Origin: Candidatus Nanosynbacter featherlites
GTDB lineage: Bacteria > Patescibacteriota > Saccharimonadia > Saccharimonadales > Saccharimonadaceae
Assembly: GCF_005697565.1 (NCBI RefSeq)
Contig: NZ_CP040004.1
Span: 186,001 to 250,000, forward strand
Direction of reading: 5' to 3'
DNA length: 64,000 nt
Within the stretch, counting starts at the first letter, position 1. Every line of letters begins with the position of its first letter. Below, in pieces: positions 1 to 8,872 of the stretch. The notes beneath the pieces were generated by a model, which did not search any database, was not told the origin of the DNA, and saw only the letters and a list, made by a program, of their open reading frames with translations. The position numbers were made by a program, and so were the translations under genes.

Positions 1-1320
1 GTCATCGGCAATGAGTGGCGAGTACCGATGCAAAATGTACGCGTGTCTGTGAAATTTGACGAGTCACTTCAGGCAGCGCGAGCGGGTGAGGCGTTTTGTT
101 ATGTTGGTGCGCATGGTTCGAGGCAGCGGTGTAATGTCAGTGGCGATAAGGGCGAAATTGTGACAAATGCGAATCGGTTGGATCGCCGTGAAGGTATAAC
201 GATGGCGGTTGGTTTTACTGGGGGTACGTTTGCCGGGTATCAGGAGACGTTGAGTGAAAAGTTGATAAAAATTTGGGCAACGGTGCAGACGATAGTAAGT
301 AGTTTGGCGGTTATATTGATGCTGTTGTTGGTCTGGCGCTACCGGCGGTTATTTGGTAGGTACCGTGAACTCAAACCAATTCCGCCAGAGTATTTGCCAC
401 CAAAACAGGCGAGTGTGATGACCTCAGCGTATATTTTGAAAAATTACGAGGCTCTGGCGGTCAAAGGGTCAGCCAAGGTGGCGCAGTTGTTGGATTTGGC
501 AGTGCGGCACTATATCAAGCTGTATGAAGTGAAAAAGGCGTCGTTTTTGCGGTCGGCGCAGTACGAAATTGAAATCGTTAAAGATTTGAAAGAGCTGAGA
601 CCCGAAGAGTCCGAGGTCGTTCGGGACATGTTTGGTTCATCGATGCCGAAGCCAGGTCAGCGGCTAAATCTGAAAAAGCTACAGAATAATTTATCGTATG
701 CGGCGCGGACACGAGATGATGATACAAATTTGAAGAATTTAGCTCGTGGTAAATATGCCTTGTGTGAACAAACACTCGCGAATAAGCGGATCGTGCAGAA
801 GTGGGCTTTGTGGATTTTTGTTATTAGTGTATTGTTGCTGTCGCCGATGTTACTGATTGTGGCGGGAATAATGTTTACTCTGTCATTTGGCTGGTCGTTG
901 ACTGACGAGGGCTTGGCACTCAGGCGATATTTGGCAGGATTAAAGATGTACATTGGCGTGGCTGAAGCTGAGCGTTTACAGATGCTACAGAGTCCTGAGG
1001 GTGCGGAAAAAGTCAAGGTTGATGCGTCTGACGAGAAGCAATTGGTGAAATTGTACGAGCGGGTATTGCCGTATGCGGTGCTGTTTGGACAGGAAAAAGA
1101 GTGGAGTAAGCAGCTGGGTCGGTACTATGAGCAGGTTGGTGAGCAGCCAGATTGGTACAGTGGTCAGGGCGCGTTCAATGCGGCGGCATTTGCGGCTGGG
1201 ATGAATAGCCTGTCGAGCGTGGCCAGTAGCGCCAGTGATTACTCATCGACCTCTGGTGGCTCAACTGGCGGCGGCTTCGCTGGCGGCGGCGGAGGTGGCG
1301 GCGGAGGTGGCGGCTGGTAA
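1..1320 (+). CDS. DUF2207-type membrane protein, C-terminal part (5' end outside window)
   Basis: The reading frame is open from base 1, so the gene enters from the left; 439 residues are visible. An ATG at 28 exists but is probably internal. Two hydrophobic stretches are visible: one near residue 105, followed by a basic cytoplasmic stretch, and one near 270-300 that may be a hairpin of two membrane segments. The protein ends in a Ser/Gly tract closing with eleven Gly and a Trp. This low-complexity Gly-rich tail after a soluble domain is typical of DUF2207 'predicted membrane proteins', whose biochemical role is unknown. The family link is by recognition of the layout; any function is inference. 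It is followed after 5 nt by the CNNM-type gene, so both are probably co-transcribed. Confidence 0.75.
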   Translation, partial: VIGNEWRVPMQNVRVSVKFDESLQAARAGEAFCYVGAHGSRQRCNVSGDKGEIVTNANRLDRREGITMAVGFTGGTFAGYQETLSEKLIKIWATVQTIVSSLAVILMLLLVWRYRRLFGRYRELKPIPPEYLPPKQASVMTSAYILKNYEALAVKGSAKVAQLLDLAVRHYIKLYEVKKASFLRSAQYEIEIVKDLKELRPEESEVVRDMFGSSMPKPGQRLNLKKLQNNLSYAARTRDDDTNLKNLARGKYALCEQTLANKRIVQKWALWIFVISVLLLSPMLLIVAGIMFTLSFGWSLTDEGLALRRYLAGLKMYIGVAEAERLQMLQSPEGAEKVKVDASDEKQLVKLYERVLPYAVLFGQEKEWSKQLGRYYEQVGEQPDWYSGQGAFNAAAFAAGMNSLSSVASSASDYSSTSGGSTGGGFAGGGGGGGGGGGW

Positions 1321-1325
1321 TCACT

Positions 1326-2279
1326 ATGCCTGACGTTCTATTGTTAGCATTGGCGGCGGTTCTGCTGGTATTATCGGGCTCGTTCTCGGGCTTGAACATT
1401 GGGCTGATGATGGCGCGGCCAGATGATTTGAGGCGCAAAGCCAGACAGGGCGATGTGATCGCTGCGCGGGTGTATCGCTACCGCAAGGATGGTTATTATC
1501 TGATCTTTTGTATTTTATTGGGCAATGTCGGCGTCAATACGGCGATGTCAATTTTGCTAGGTAATATGACGAACGGCGTGATTGGTGGGTTGATTGCCAC
1601 GCTGCTGATCACGATGTTTGGCGAGATTTTGCCGCAGGCGATTTTTACGCAGCGCGGCTATCAGATTACGCGTTATTTCTTCTGGCTGCTGGATGTGATT
1701 TATGTATTATTTTGGCCACTGGCTCATCCAATGTCAAAGCTACTGAACCGTTGGGTGGGCAAGGAGGCGCCACAGCTGTACTCACACCAAGAGCTGGAAC
1801 AGATTATTCACGAACATGCTGAGCGGTCGGACAGCCCAGTTGATTATGACGAAAGCCGGATCGCGGCGGGTGCGCTGCAATTTAGTAAAAAGACAGCTGG
1901 TGATTTGGTGACGCCGATGAGTGAGGTGTTTACGGTGGGGTTGGATGATGAGCTGGATGCAACACTGCTGGCGCAGATCAAGCACGCTGGACATTCGCGG
2001 ATCCCCGTCTGTGATGACGGCCGGTTGGCGGGAATTTTGTATGTGAAGGATGTGGTGGGGCGCGAGCTGCCGCTGCCGATTAGCCAATTGTACCGTGACA
2101 AGATTCATGACATTGATGCACGGTCGCGGCTGGACACGGTGCTGAGCCGATTTATCCAAACCCGCAATCATTTGTTTGTGGTGATGGATGACGAGAAGGA
2201 GCTGGGCATCATCACGCTGGAGGATGTGATTGAAGAGATTTTGGATCAGGAAATTGAGGACGAGTACGACGAGAAATAG
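1326..2279 (+). CDS. CNNM/HlyC-CorC family membrane protein (DUF21 plus CBS pair)
   Basis: This 317-residue protein has an N-terminal DUF21-like membrane domain (hydrophobic segments at about 1-25, 58-85, 90-110 and 120-140) followed by a CBS-pair region at about 190-310, including a segment reading DLVTPMSEV and a second CBS half reading HLFVVMDDEKELGIITLEDV. It stops right after the CBS pair with an acidic tail, so the C-terminal CorC_HlyC domain of longer relatives is missing. Family members are linked to Mg/Co efflux or divalent-cation homeostasis in the cytoplasmic membrane; that role here is inferred from the family. It starts 5 nt after the upstream DUF2207-like gene. Confidence 0.85.
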   Translation: MPDVLLLALAAVLLVLSGSFSGLNIGLMMARPDDLRRKARQGDVIAARVYRYRKDGYYLIFCILLGNVGVNTAMSILLGNMTNGVIGGLIATLLITMFGEILPQAIFTQRGYQITRYFFWLLDVIYVLFWPLAHPMSKLLNRWVGKEAPQLYSHQELEQIIHEHAERSDSPVDYDESRIAAGALQFSKKTAGDLVTPMSEVFTVGLDDELDATLLAQIKHAGHSRIPVCDDGRLAGILYVKDVVGRELPLPISQLYRDKIHDIDARSRLDTVLSRFIQTRNHLFVVMDDEKELGIITLEDVIEEILDQEIEDEYDEK

Positions 2280-2352
2280 GGTGGATGAGTGTCCTTCTAT
2301 GATATACTGAAAAGTAGATTTTGATAATGCAGCGGTGGGCAGGGAGAATGAT

Positions 2353-2949
2353 ATGCCTAATAAAAAGCATGAGACTGGTGGCGTTCCTGAGCGCTTGCGG
2401 CAAATAACGGTTGAGACATTGCCAGTTGAGGTGCCGTATATTCCTGACGTTGATCCATACACAGAATTGCCGGAAGTGATATATATTGATAAAACACAGG
2501 CAGACGGTATGGGCAGACTGGCCGTGGATGGTCGACAGCCAGTGAAGCTGCTGGATATGGATAAACTGCCGGCCAAGGGCACTGTTATATTGATGAATGT
2601 GTGGGTGCAGGCTGATGAAGGAGGCTTACGCCAAGGTATCGTGGCGGACTGTCGACGATATGACGGGACGTTTGATGTTGTAGATGGGTTGAAAGAGATT
2701 GATTTTACAGATCAAGAGGAAGCGTGGGATACACTTGAAATGCAGCAGCATCAGGTAGTTATTTCTGCGGTGGTTGACAATGATAGTAAAGGGGAGACAA
2801 GGGTATGGGGTGATCCGGCGTTCTATGATGCGGCACTGCACATGGCGAAATTGGTGAACAAGGAATCTAAAAAACATGCTACTGCTGAGGCTGACACTAA
2901 AAAGCAAAATAAAAAATCACATAAAAAATCGAAAAAATCTAAGGGGTAG
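2353..2949 (+). CDS. Hypothetical protein with Lys-rich tail
   Basis: I do not recognise this 198-residue protein. I place the start at the ATG at 2353 because AGGGAG lies 6 nt upstream at 2341-2346; a GTG at 2335 would begin before that site. The protein is soluble, mixed alpha/beta in appearance, with a Pro/Val-rich N-terminus, a middle part containing many Asp and Val, and a strongly basic C-terminal tail of about 25 residues (repeated Lys with Ser, Asn, His). Such tails are common on nucleic-acid or ribosome-associated proteins, but that is only a hint. A TATACT-like -10 is visible near 2304, suggesting its own promoter. Confidence 0.6.
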   Translation: MPNKKHETGGVPERLRQITVETLPVEVPYIPDVDPYTELPEVIYIDKTQADGMGRLAVDGRQPVKLLDMDKLPAKGTVILMNVWVQADEGGLRQGIVADCRRYDGTFDVVDGLKEIDFTDQEEAWDTLEMQQHQVVISAVVDNDSKGETRVWGDPAFYDAALHMAKLVNKESKKHATAEADTKKQNKKSHKKSKKSKG

Positions 2950-2983
2950 ACAGCTATTTAGGTAGAGAATTAGTCAAAACTAC

Positions 2984-3047
2984 TTGACTTTTTATAGTAC
3001 CTTGTATAACATAGTACTATATATAACAAAACTATAAGGAGTATAGT
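2984..3047 (+). promoter_or_regulatory. Promoter and operator-like repeats of the ABC-PadR-PspC operon
   Basis: A -35 TTGACT (2984-2989) is followed after 15 nt by TATAAC (3005-3010). ATAGTAC at 2994-3000 and GTACTAT at 3014-3020 form a perfect inverted repeat bracketing the -10. A second inverted repeat, ACTATA (3031-3036) and TATAGT (3042-3047), encloses the Shine-Dalgarno AGGAG (3037-3041). TATAGTA recurs at 2993-2999 and 3042-3048. Such dyads fit a dimeric repressor; the PadR regulator encoded third in the operon is the obvious candidate, by inference. Confidence 0.6.
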
Positions 3048-4337
3048 ATGAGAAGAATCGATATCATCAATCGGGCGAGGCGAAACCTTCGCCAGTCAAA
3101 GGGTCGGACGATTTTGACGGCATTGGCGATTTCCGTCGGGGCGTTCACGATTGGTTTGGCCTTGATGGCTGGTGAGGGTGGTCGGCTGTATACTAACAGT
3201 ATCGTTGATGCGGCTGGTGATAAAAGAGTAATTATGGTCGGTAAAAAGGTGGAGTCGGAAAAGAAAGAGGAATTACCAGAATATGGTAGTTCAGCAGAAG
3301 AAACTGACAAGAATAAAGCATTGGCAGCACGCAGCAAATATTCGCTCAACGATAAGGACCTGGAGAAGATCCGACAAACACCGCACGTAAAAACGGTAAC
3401 GCCAGCATATTCAACTGATGGCGTGGCCTATGCTAAAAGCTCAGCTAATGATAAAAAATTTGCATTGACAGTGGCTGTCAAAATGGACAGGACTCGGGCA
3501 GAATTGGCGGCGGGAACTTTGGAAGATTTTATGCCAAAGCCAGGTGAGATTATCATCCCGAATGATTATGTGAAGCAGTTGGGTTTCAAAGATGCGCAGT
3601 CGGCGATTGGCCAAACAATAACCTTGGGTGTGCGTAGTGCAGTGCAGGGTGGTAATGTCGCCAAAGAAGTGTCGTTCAAGATTGCGGCAGTCGACAAAAA
3701 ATCAGACACCATTTTGTTTTATGAGCCAATGCTGAGAATCTCGACGGCTGATGCTAAGGCTATCTATGAATTCAGTCACGACAAGAGCCAGCCAAACCAG
3801 TATTCAACGGCGATTGCTTTGGTGGATGACGAGAAGAACGTTGATGCTGCTAAAGACGTGATCGGTAAAGATTATAGTGCATACTCAATTCAGGATATTA
3901 GAAAAGCACTACTGACAATGGTTAATGTAGCTCAAGCGGCACTGGCGGCATTTGGTGGATTGGCACTGCTGGCAAGCGTGTTTGGGATTATTAACACTAT
4001 GTATATTTCGGTGTTGGAGCGTACCAGCCAAATCGGTTTGATGAAAGCATTGGGAATGCGTGGTCGAGATATTGGTAAATTATTCCGTTATGAAGCGGCG
4101 TGGGTTGGACTGCTGGGAGGTTTGATTGGCGTCGGGCTGGCGAGTTTGGTGACGCTGTTGAACCCGGTGATTACTAATGCTTTGGGCCTGAGCGCAGGGA
4201 CGAATCTACTGGTTATCAATCCGCTGCAGATTGGGCTACTGGTATTTGGACTAGTGGTGATGGCGGTAATCTCTGGCTGGTTACCAAGTCGTAAGGCGAC
4301 AAAATTAGACCCAATTGAGGCATTGAGGACGGAGTAG
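3048..4337 (+). CDS. ABC transporter permease, MacB/FtsX type
   Basis: This 429-residue protein has one N-terminal membrane segment (about 20-42), a large extracytoplasmic domain (about 45-285), and three C-terminal membrane segments (about 290-315, 345-370, 390-415), the normal MacB/FtsX-like permease layout. It ends in the SRKATKLDPIEALR motif typical of this family. These proteins work as mechanotransmitters or export lipids and peptides with a cognate ATPase, which here is encoded 10 nt downstream. The ATG at 3048 follows an AGGAG site by 6 nt. It is the first gene of a four-gene operon with an ATPase, a PadR regulator and a PspC-domain protein, which suggests envelope-stress or antimicrobial-peptide response. 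Confidence 0.85.
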   Translation: MRRIDIINRARRNLRQSKGRTILTALAISVGAFTIGLALMAGEGGRLYTNSIVDAAGDKRVIMVGKKVESEKKEELPEYGSSAEETDKNKALAARSKYSLNDKDLEKIRQTPHVKTVTPAYSTDGVAYAKSSANDKKFALTVAVKMDRTRAELAAGTLEDFMPKPGEIIIPNDYVKQLGFKDAQSAIGQTITLGVRSAVQGGNVAKEVSFKIAAVDKKSDTILFYEPMLRISTADAKAIYEFSHDKSQPNQYSTAIALVDDEKNVDAAKDVIGKDYSAYSIQDIRKALLTMVNVAQAALAAFGGLALLASVFGIINTMYISVLERTSQIGLMKALGMRGRDIGKLFRYEAAWVGLLGGLIGVGLASLVTLLNPVITNALGLSAGTNLLVINPLQIGLLVFGLVVMAVISGWLPSRKATKLDPIEALRTE

Positions 4338-4347
4338 GAGAGAAATT

Positions 4348-5046
4348 ATGATTGAACTAAAGAATGTGACGAAAATTTACGGCAAAAAGAAAAACCAATT
4401 TACGGCGCTAAAGAATGTCAGCTTGACCATTCCGACAGGGGCTAGTGTGGCAATCCTCGGTAAATCTGGCTCAGGAAAATCGACGCTGATGCATGCCATC
4501 TCAGGCTTGGACAAGCCGCAAAAAGGTCAAGTTATCATTGACGGACAAGATATCTTGCAACTAAAGTCAAAGCGTGTTGATGAATTTCGCGCCAAGAAAA
4601 TCGGCTTTATCTTCCAGAGTTTCTTTGTCCAGGGCAATGAGAGCGTGGTTGATAATGTCAGTTTGCCGCTGGAAATTGCGCGGGTACCACGGAAAAAGCG
4701 AGCGCATAAAATCAACGCGGCGCTTAAGGCAGTAGACCTGTACGATAAGCGCAAAAACCGCGCCAAAGACTTGTCAGGCGGGCAAAAGCAGCGCTTGGCC
4801 ATCGCTCGGGCGATTGTCGGTGATCCACAAATCATTTTTGCTGACGAACCGACTGGTAACTTGGACAGTGAAACAGGCGCGAAAGTGGAAGAATTGTTGT
4901 TTGATTACAACAAACAAAAGGGTGTGACGTTAATCGTGGTGACACATGACGCTGATTTGGCGAAAAAATGTGATCATCAAATTATCATCAAAGACGGTCG
5001 TGTCGAGAAATCAACCGTACCAGGAGGAATAAAACATGGACGCTAG
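4348..5046 (+). CDS. ABC transporter ATP-binding protein (LolD/MacB class)
   Basis: This 232-residue ABC ATPase has Walker A GKSGSGKST near residue 38, the signature LSGGQKQRLAIARA near 142, Walker B IIFADEPT followed by the GNLDSETG D-loop region, and a switch His in VVTHD. It is the energising partner of the permease encoded just upstream. Its last codons overlap the start of the PadR gene (5036), and the GGAGG serving that gene lies inside its coding sequence, so translation of the two is probably coupled. Confidence 0.92.
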   Translation: MIELKNVTKIYGKKKNQFTALKNVSLTIPTGASVAILGKSGSGKSTLMHAISGLDKPQKGQVIIDGQDILQLKSKRVDEFRAKKIGFIFQSFFVQGNESVVDNVSLPLEIARVPRKKRAHKINAALKAVDLYDKRKNRAKDLSGGQKQRLAIARAIVGDPQIIFADEPTGNLDSETGAKVEELLFDYNKQKGVTLIVVTHDADLAKKCDHQIIIKDGRVEKSTVPGGIKHGR

Positions 5047-5383
5047 TGCTTACGCTGAGAGTTTGGCGATTCAACTCCGTAAAGGATTCCTGGTATACTG
5101 TGTGTTGTTGGTATGTGCTAAGCAGCCGCAATATGCTGGCGACATCGTCAAGCAAATGAGCGAATCAGATTTGATGGTGGTAGAAGGCACGATTTATCCG
5201 CTACTCAGCCGCTTGCAGAGATATGGCTACCTCAAGCACGAATGGCAAGAGAGCGAGCAGGGGCCGCCGCGCAAATATTATTCACTTACTGACACTGGCG
5301 CGCAGCTAGTGGATGAATTGAAAGATCGTATAAAAATGTTGAACACTTCGCTAAAAAATCTTGAGAAAGGAGCAAAGCGATGA
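5036..5383 (+). CDS. PadR family transcriptional regulator
   Basis: This 115-residue protein has the PadR winged-helix layout: helix-turn-helix (about 20-60) with the family motif VVEGTIYPLLSRLQRYGYL, a wing reading GPPRKYYSLTDTG, and a C-terminal helix for dimerisation. PadR proteins repress envelope-stress or efflux genes and usually control their own operon. The inverted repeats at 2994-3020 and 3031-3047 are good operator candidates. The start ATG follows AGGAGG by 8 nt. The gene overlaps the ATPase gene upstream and, through ATGA at 5380-5383, the PspC gene downstream. Confidence 0.9.
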   Translation: MDASAYAESLAIQLRKGFLVYCVLLVCAKQPQYAGDIVKQMSESDLMVVEGTIYPLLSRLQRYGYLKHEWQESEQGPPRKYYSLTDTGAQLVDELKDRIKMLNTSLKNLEKGAKR

Positions 5384-6693
5384 AAGAAATAACCAGAATC
5401 CATTTGGCAAAAACGCCGTTTAGTGTAGAGGTTGATGCCAAAAAATCATTGGAGCAATACCTTGATTCAATTCAGAAAAATATGCACGCAGAGCCAGAGG
5501 CTATGCGCGAAATTGAGGCGCGAATGGTGGAGCTTTTGGCGGAACGCGGCGTGTCGAAGGACGGTGTCATTAGCCACGATGATGTTTTGGCGGTGCAAAA
5601 ACAGATGGGTGAGCCGCAGGATTTTGCCGATGGCGAAGTGCCAGAGATGAGTGACGACGCAGCTGAGGCCGGTGCAAGTAAGCCAACTAAGCGACTGATG
5701 CGCGACCCGGATAACGCAATTTTGGGTGGCGTGTGTGCTGGAATTGCTGCCTACTGGGGGATTAATCCTTTGTGGGTACGATTGTTATTCATTTTTTCAC
5801 CGTTTATTACCCTCGGTGCCTCACTACTGATTTATATCGTACTGTGGATCAGTATGCCAGAAGCGCAGACGGCGGCTGAAAAGTTACAGATGCGGGGAGA
5901 AGAGGTGACGCTGGATAGTCTGAAAAATTTTTCTTTCACCGATAATAAAAAGACCCAGGTGAAAAACACGTTCATCAAAGTCTCGCAGGTATTTGTTTCA
6001 CTTATGTTAATCATGATCACCTTTGGATTATTAGTCGCTGTACCAGTGGGGTTATTTGCTGGTGTAAGTGTCATTAGCTGGATGGATGGTTTTGCGGCAC
6101 AGCCGTGGGCTTTAGGCTTGCTGATTTCTGCACTTGTTGGCGGTGCTGCTGCGGTGACGCTGTTTGGCGTGTTGACGGCTAGCGCAATCAAGTGGAAATT
6201 TACGCGAACAGCACTGATTGCGGTGGTGATTAGCACTGTTATTGGGGCATTTTGTATCTCAAGCTCGGCGATCTTTGGCACGCAAACCTTGCGAGAGCTG
6301 GCGCGGGATGAAGAGCGTTTGACAAAAACAATGACCGTGGAGCTACCAAAGAATCTTGAAGGCGTTAAATATGCTGATGTAACCAGTAATGGTCTAGTTG
6401 ATAGGCAAGTCATATCATCTCAAGAAACCAAAGTTGAAGTAAAATATTTCTCACGTAAAGATGGTAAGGCGCCAAAAGTACAAGCTGTTGTAGAAGGTGA
6501 CACGCTTAAAATCAATATTGAACATGATTCGCAGTTATCTTGTTTGAATGAATCATTCTTCTGGGGTGTCCACTGTGGTGGTATCACAAGGGTTACTGTA
6601 TACGGATCGTTGCAATTGAAGCCGGGAGACCAAGGCTCTGGTGACAGTGTTCCGTACCCAGGTTCATCACGAACCAATGGCGCATTTTTGTAG
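5380..6693 (+). CDS. PspC-domain membrane protein
   Basis: This 437-residue protein begins with a soluble helical part (1-105) resembling the N-terminal prefix of regulator-coupled membrane proteins. A PspC domain follows (about 105-165, RLMRDPDNAILGGVCAGIA, then a hydrophobic hairpin). Further membrane segments lie at about 205-235, 245-270 and 275-300, and an extracytoplasmic C-terminal beta-rich domain from about 310 resembles adhesin-like DUF2807/DUF4097 regions. PspC proteins sense membrane stress. The ATGA overlap with the PadR gene and the operon context suggest that it works with the ABC pair in an envelope-stress response. Confidence 0.8.
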   Translation: MKEITRIHLAKTPFSVEVDAKKSLEQYLDSIQKNMHAEPEAMREIEARMVELLAERGVSKDGVISHDDVLAVQKQMGEPQDFADGEVPEMSDDAAEAGASKPTKRLMRDPDNAILGGVCAGIAAYWGINPLWVRLLFIFSPFITLGASLLIYIVLWISMPEAQTAAEKLQMRGEEVTLDSLKNFSFTDNKKTQVKNTFIKVSQVFVSLMLIMITFGLLVAVPVGLFAGVSVISWMDGFAAQPWALGLLISALVGGAAAVTLFGVLTASAIKWKFTRTALIAVVISTVIGAFCISSSAIFGTQTLRELARDEERLTKTMTVELPKNLEGVKYADVTSNGLVDRQVISSQETKVEVKYFSRKDGKAPKVQAVVEGDTLKINIEHDSQLSCLNESFFWGVHCGGITRVTVYGSLQLKPGDQGSGDSVPYPGSSRTNGAFL

Positions 6694-6723
6694 AGAATCA
6701 ACGGTTTGATATAATAAACTCTA
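6687..6723 (+). promoter_or_regulatory. uppP promoter, leaderless
   Basis: TTTGTA (6687-6692), 17 nt, then TATAAT (6710-6715); the start codon follows after 7 nt, so the transcript should begin at or next to the ATG. No Shine-Dalgarno site is present. Confidence 0.65.
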
Positions 6724-7565
6724 TGAATATGAGTTGGTGGCAGGCAATTGTGCTAGGAATTATCGAGGGGATTACCGAATTCCTGCCTATTTCTAGCACA
6801 GGTCACTTGACCATTGCTGAGAAATTGATGGGTATGCCCCTGGACGATGAGGGTCTGATTGCTTTTACGGCGATTATTCAGATTGGGGCTATAGCGGCGG
6901 CGATTATTTATTTTTGGCAGGATATTCAGCGAGTGTTGATCGCGTGGTGGCGTGGTTTGTGGTGGAAACGGGCACGACGGAAATTTGACTACAAATACGG
7001 TTGGGCGATCATCATCGGTTCAGTGCCAATCGCGGTAGTGGGGCTGGTGTTCAAAGATGAAATTGAGACGGTACTGCGTAGTTTGTGGTTCGTGGCTGGT
7101 GCGTTGATCGTCTGGAGCGGCGTGATGTGGCTGGCTGATAACTATGCCACTGCCAAACGCGTTGAAAAGGATACGACATGGAAAGACACACTCGTCATTG
7201 GTTTAGGTCAATGTCTGTCGTTAGTCCCTGGCGTGAGTCGATCTGGCGCCACGATATCAGTGGGGTTGTTGCGCGGGTTTGACCGAGTGACGGTGACAAA
7301 ATTGAGCTTTTTCTTGGGCATTCCGGCTTTGGTGGCAGCGGGACTGCTGGAGGTTATCACTAAATATAAGCATATTTCTGGCGGCGTTGGCTGGATGTCA
7401 ACCATCATTGCGACGGTGGTTTCGTTTGGCGTGGGATACGTGGCAGTCGCATGGCTACTTAAATTCGTCCAAAACAATAATTTTCGCTCATTCATCGTCT
7501 ACCGATTTGTGTTAGGATTGCTGTTGATGGTGTTACTGGGCGCGGGCATAATCTCTCACGTTTAA
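6723..7565 (+). CDS. uppP: Undecaprenyl-diphosphatase UppP (BacA)
   Basis: This integral membrane enzyme (280 residues, the normal family length) dephosphorylates undecaprenyl pyrophosphate to recycle the lipid carrier for peptidoglycan. Both family signatures are present: EGITEFLPISSTGHL near residues 15-29 and PGVSRSGATIS near 169-179. At least seven hydrophobic segments are visible. The start chosen is the ATG at 6723, which sits 7 nt after TATAAT; a second ATG two codons later cannot be excluded. It fits the cell-wall genes elsewhere in the window (murD, mraY, murG, ftsI). Confidence 0.95.
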   Translation: MNMSWWQAIVLGIIEGITEFLPISSTGHLTIAEKLMGMPLDDEGLIAFTAIIQIGAIAAAIIYFWQDIQRVLIAWWRGLWWKRARRKFDYKYGWAIIIGSVPIAVVGLVFKDEIETVLRSLWFVAGALIVWSGVMWLADNYATAKRVEKDTTWKDTLVIGLGQCLSLVPGVSRSGATISVGLLRGFDRVTVTKLSFFLGIPALVAAGLLEVITKYKHISGGVGWMSTIIATVVSFGVGYVAVAWLLKFVQNNNFRSFIVYRFVLGLLLMVLLGAGIISHV

Positions 7566-7578
7566 GCCAAAATTGGTA

Positions 7579-7591
7579 TATAATGAGGGCA
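7579..7591 (+). promoter_or_regulatory. serS -10 element, leaderless
   Basis: TATAAT (7579-7584) ends 6 nt before the ATG at 7591. No convincing -35 is visible 17 nt upstream. Confidence 0.55.
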
Positions 7592-8832
7592 TGCTAGATA
7601 TCAAATTTATTCGAGAACATGCTGATTTGGTGCAAAAATCGGCAAATGATAAGGGATATACCGTTGATATTGCGACATTGTTGCAATTGGATGACGAGCG
7701 TCGCGACCTACAAAAGCAAGTTGAAGCACTGCGTGAACAGCGAAATGCAATTTCAGCCAAAATGAAAGGTGGTCGCCCAGATCAGGAGCTGATTGACCAG
7801 GGAAAACAGCTAAAAATTGAGTTGGCAGAACGTGAAAACTACTTAAAATCAACCGAGGAAAAAGTAGACGCGATTCTGAAAAATGTGCCGAACATTACCT
7901 TTGATGATGTGCCGCTTGGCGGTGAGGAAGACTCGGTTGAGATAAAGGCGTACGGTGAGCATAAAACGGGCGCCAAGGATCATTTGGACTATGCTGTCAG
8001 TCGCGGTTGGGTTGATTTTGAGCGTGGTGCAAAAGTAGCTGGCGCAAAGTTTTATTACCTCAAAGGTGACTTGGCGCTGCTGGAAAACGCCGTGACGCAG
8101 TTTGCGCTGAATTATGTGACGAAGCAGGGCTTTACGTTCATGACCGTGCCGCATATGGTGAATATGCGCACAGCGGAAGGCGCCGGCTTTGCGCCAAAAG
8201 GTGAAGGTAGTAATGAGTATGTGGTCGAGGGAGAGGATTTGACGCTGATTGGGACGGCGGAAATGCCGCTGACTGGCTACCATGCTGATGAAATTTTGGA
8301 CGAGAAAGATTTGCCGCTGCTGTATACGGGATATAGCCCGTGCTACCGTAAAGAGGCGGGTGCATATGGCAAGCACACACGCGGTTTGTTCCGAGTGCAC
8401 CAATTTAACAAATTGGAAATGTACGCGTTCTGTCTGCCGGAACAGTCTAAGGAGATTCATGAAAAAATCCTCAGCATCGAGGAAGCACTGTGGCAGCAAA
8501 TTGGTATTTCGTACCACGTGGTGAATATCGCGGCAGGTGACTTGGGCGCGCCGGCTGCCAAAAAATACGACATCGAGTACTGGTCGCCAGTTGATGAGAC
8601 GTACCGCGAGTTGACTAGCTGTTCGAACTGTACGGATTATCAAGCGCGCGGCTTGAACATTCGCGTGCGGCGCGCGGACGGCAGCATCGAGTCGGTTCAC
8701 ACTTTGAACGGTACGGCAGTCTCATTGGCGCGGTCATTGGTGGTGATTTTGGAAAACTTCCAGAACGAGGACGGCAGTTTGACAGTGCCAGAAGTATTGC
8801 GACCATATATGGGCGGACGTGAGCGAATTTAG
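7591..8832 (+). CDS. serS: Seryl-tRNA synthetase
   Basis: This class II synthetase (413 residues) attaches serine to tRNA-Ser. It starts MLDIKFIREH, followed by the long N-terminal antiparallel coiled-coil arm (about 25-100) that holds the tRNA variable arm. Motif 2 (CYRKEAGAYGKHTRGLFRVHQF) and motif 3 (LNGTAVSLARSLVVILEN) are intact. An in-frame TTG at 7573 lies upstream of the -10 and is rejected as a start. It stands as its own transcription unit between uppP and hpf. Confidence 0.97.
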   Translation: MLDIKFIREHADLVQKSANDKGYTVDIATLLQLDDERRDLQKQVEALREQRNAISAKMKGGRPDQELIDQGKQLKIELAERENYLKSTEEKVDAILKNVPNITFDDVPLGGEEDSVEIKAYGEHKTGAKDHLDYAVSRGWVDFERGAKVAGAKFYYLKGDLALLENAVTQFALNYVTKQGFTFMTVPHMVNMRTAEGAGFAPKGEGSNEYVVEGEDLTLIGTAEMPLTGYHADEILDEKDLPLLYTGYSPCYRKEAGAYGKHTRGLFRVHQFNKLEMYAFCLPEQSKEIHEKILSIEEALWQQIGISYHVVNIAAGDLGAPAAKKYDIEYWSPVDETYRELTSCSNCTDYQARGLNIRVRRADGSIESVHTLNGTAVSLARSLVVILENFQNEDGSLTVPEVLRPYMGGRERI

Positions 8833-8844
8833 CAACATACATGG

Positions 8845-8872
8845 TATAATGTAGGTATAACGAAGGAGGGAT
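8845..8872 (+). promoter_or_regulatory. hpf -10 and strong Shine-Dalgarno
   Basis: TATAAT at 8845-8850 lies 22 nt before the start codon. The leader contains AAGGAGGG (8863-8870), one of the strongest ribosome-binding sites in the window, although its spacing to the ATG at 8873 is short. Confidence 0.6.

Noticed and set aside
1782..2582. Long minus-strand open frame (266 codons) opposite the CNNM gene
   Set aside because: It is antisense to two real genes, has no ribosome site or recognisable domain, and its residue make-up is that of a frame shadow.
7849..8700. 283-codon minus-strand frame opposite serS
   Set aside because: It lies fully inside serS, which is certain; the translation is rich in Arg, His and Cys as expected of a shadow frame.
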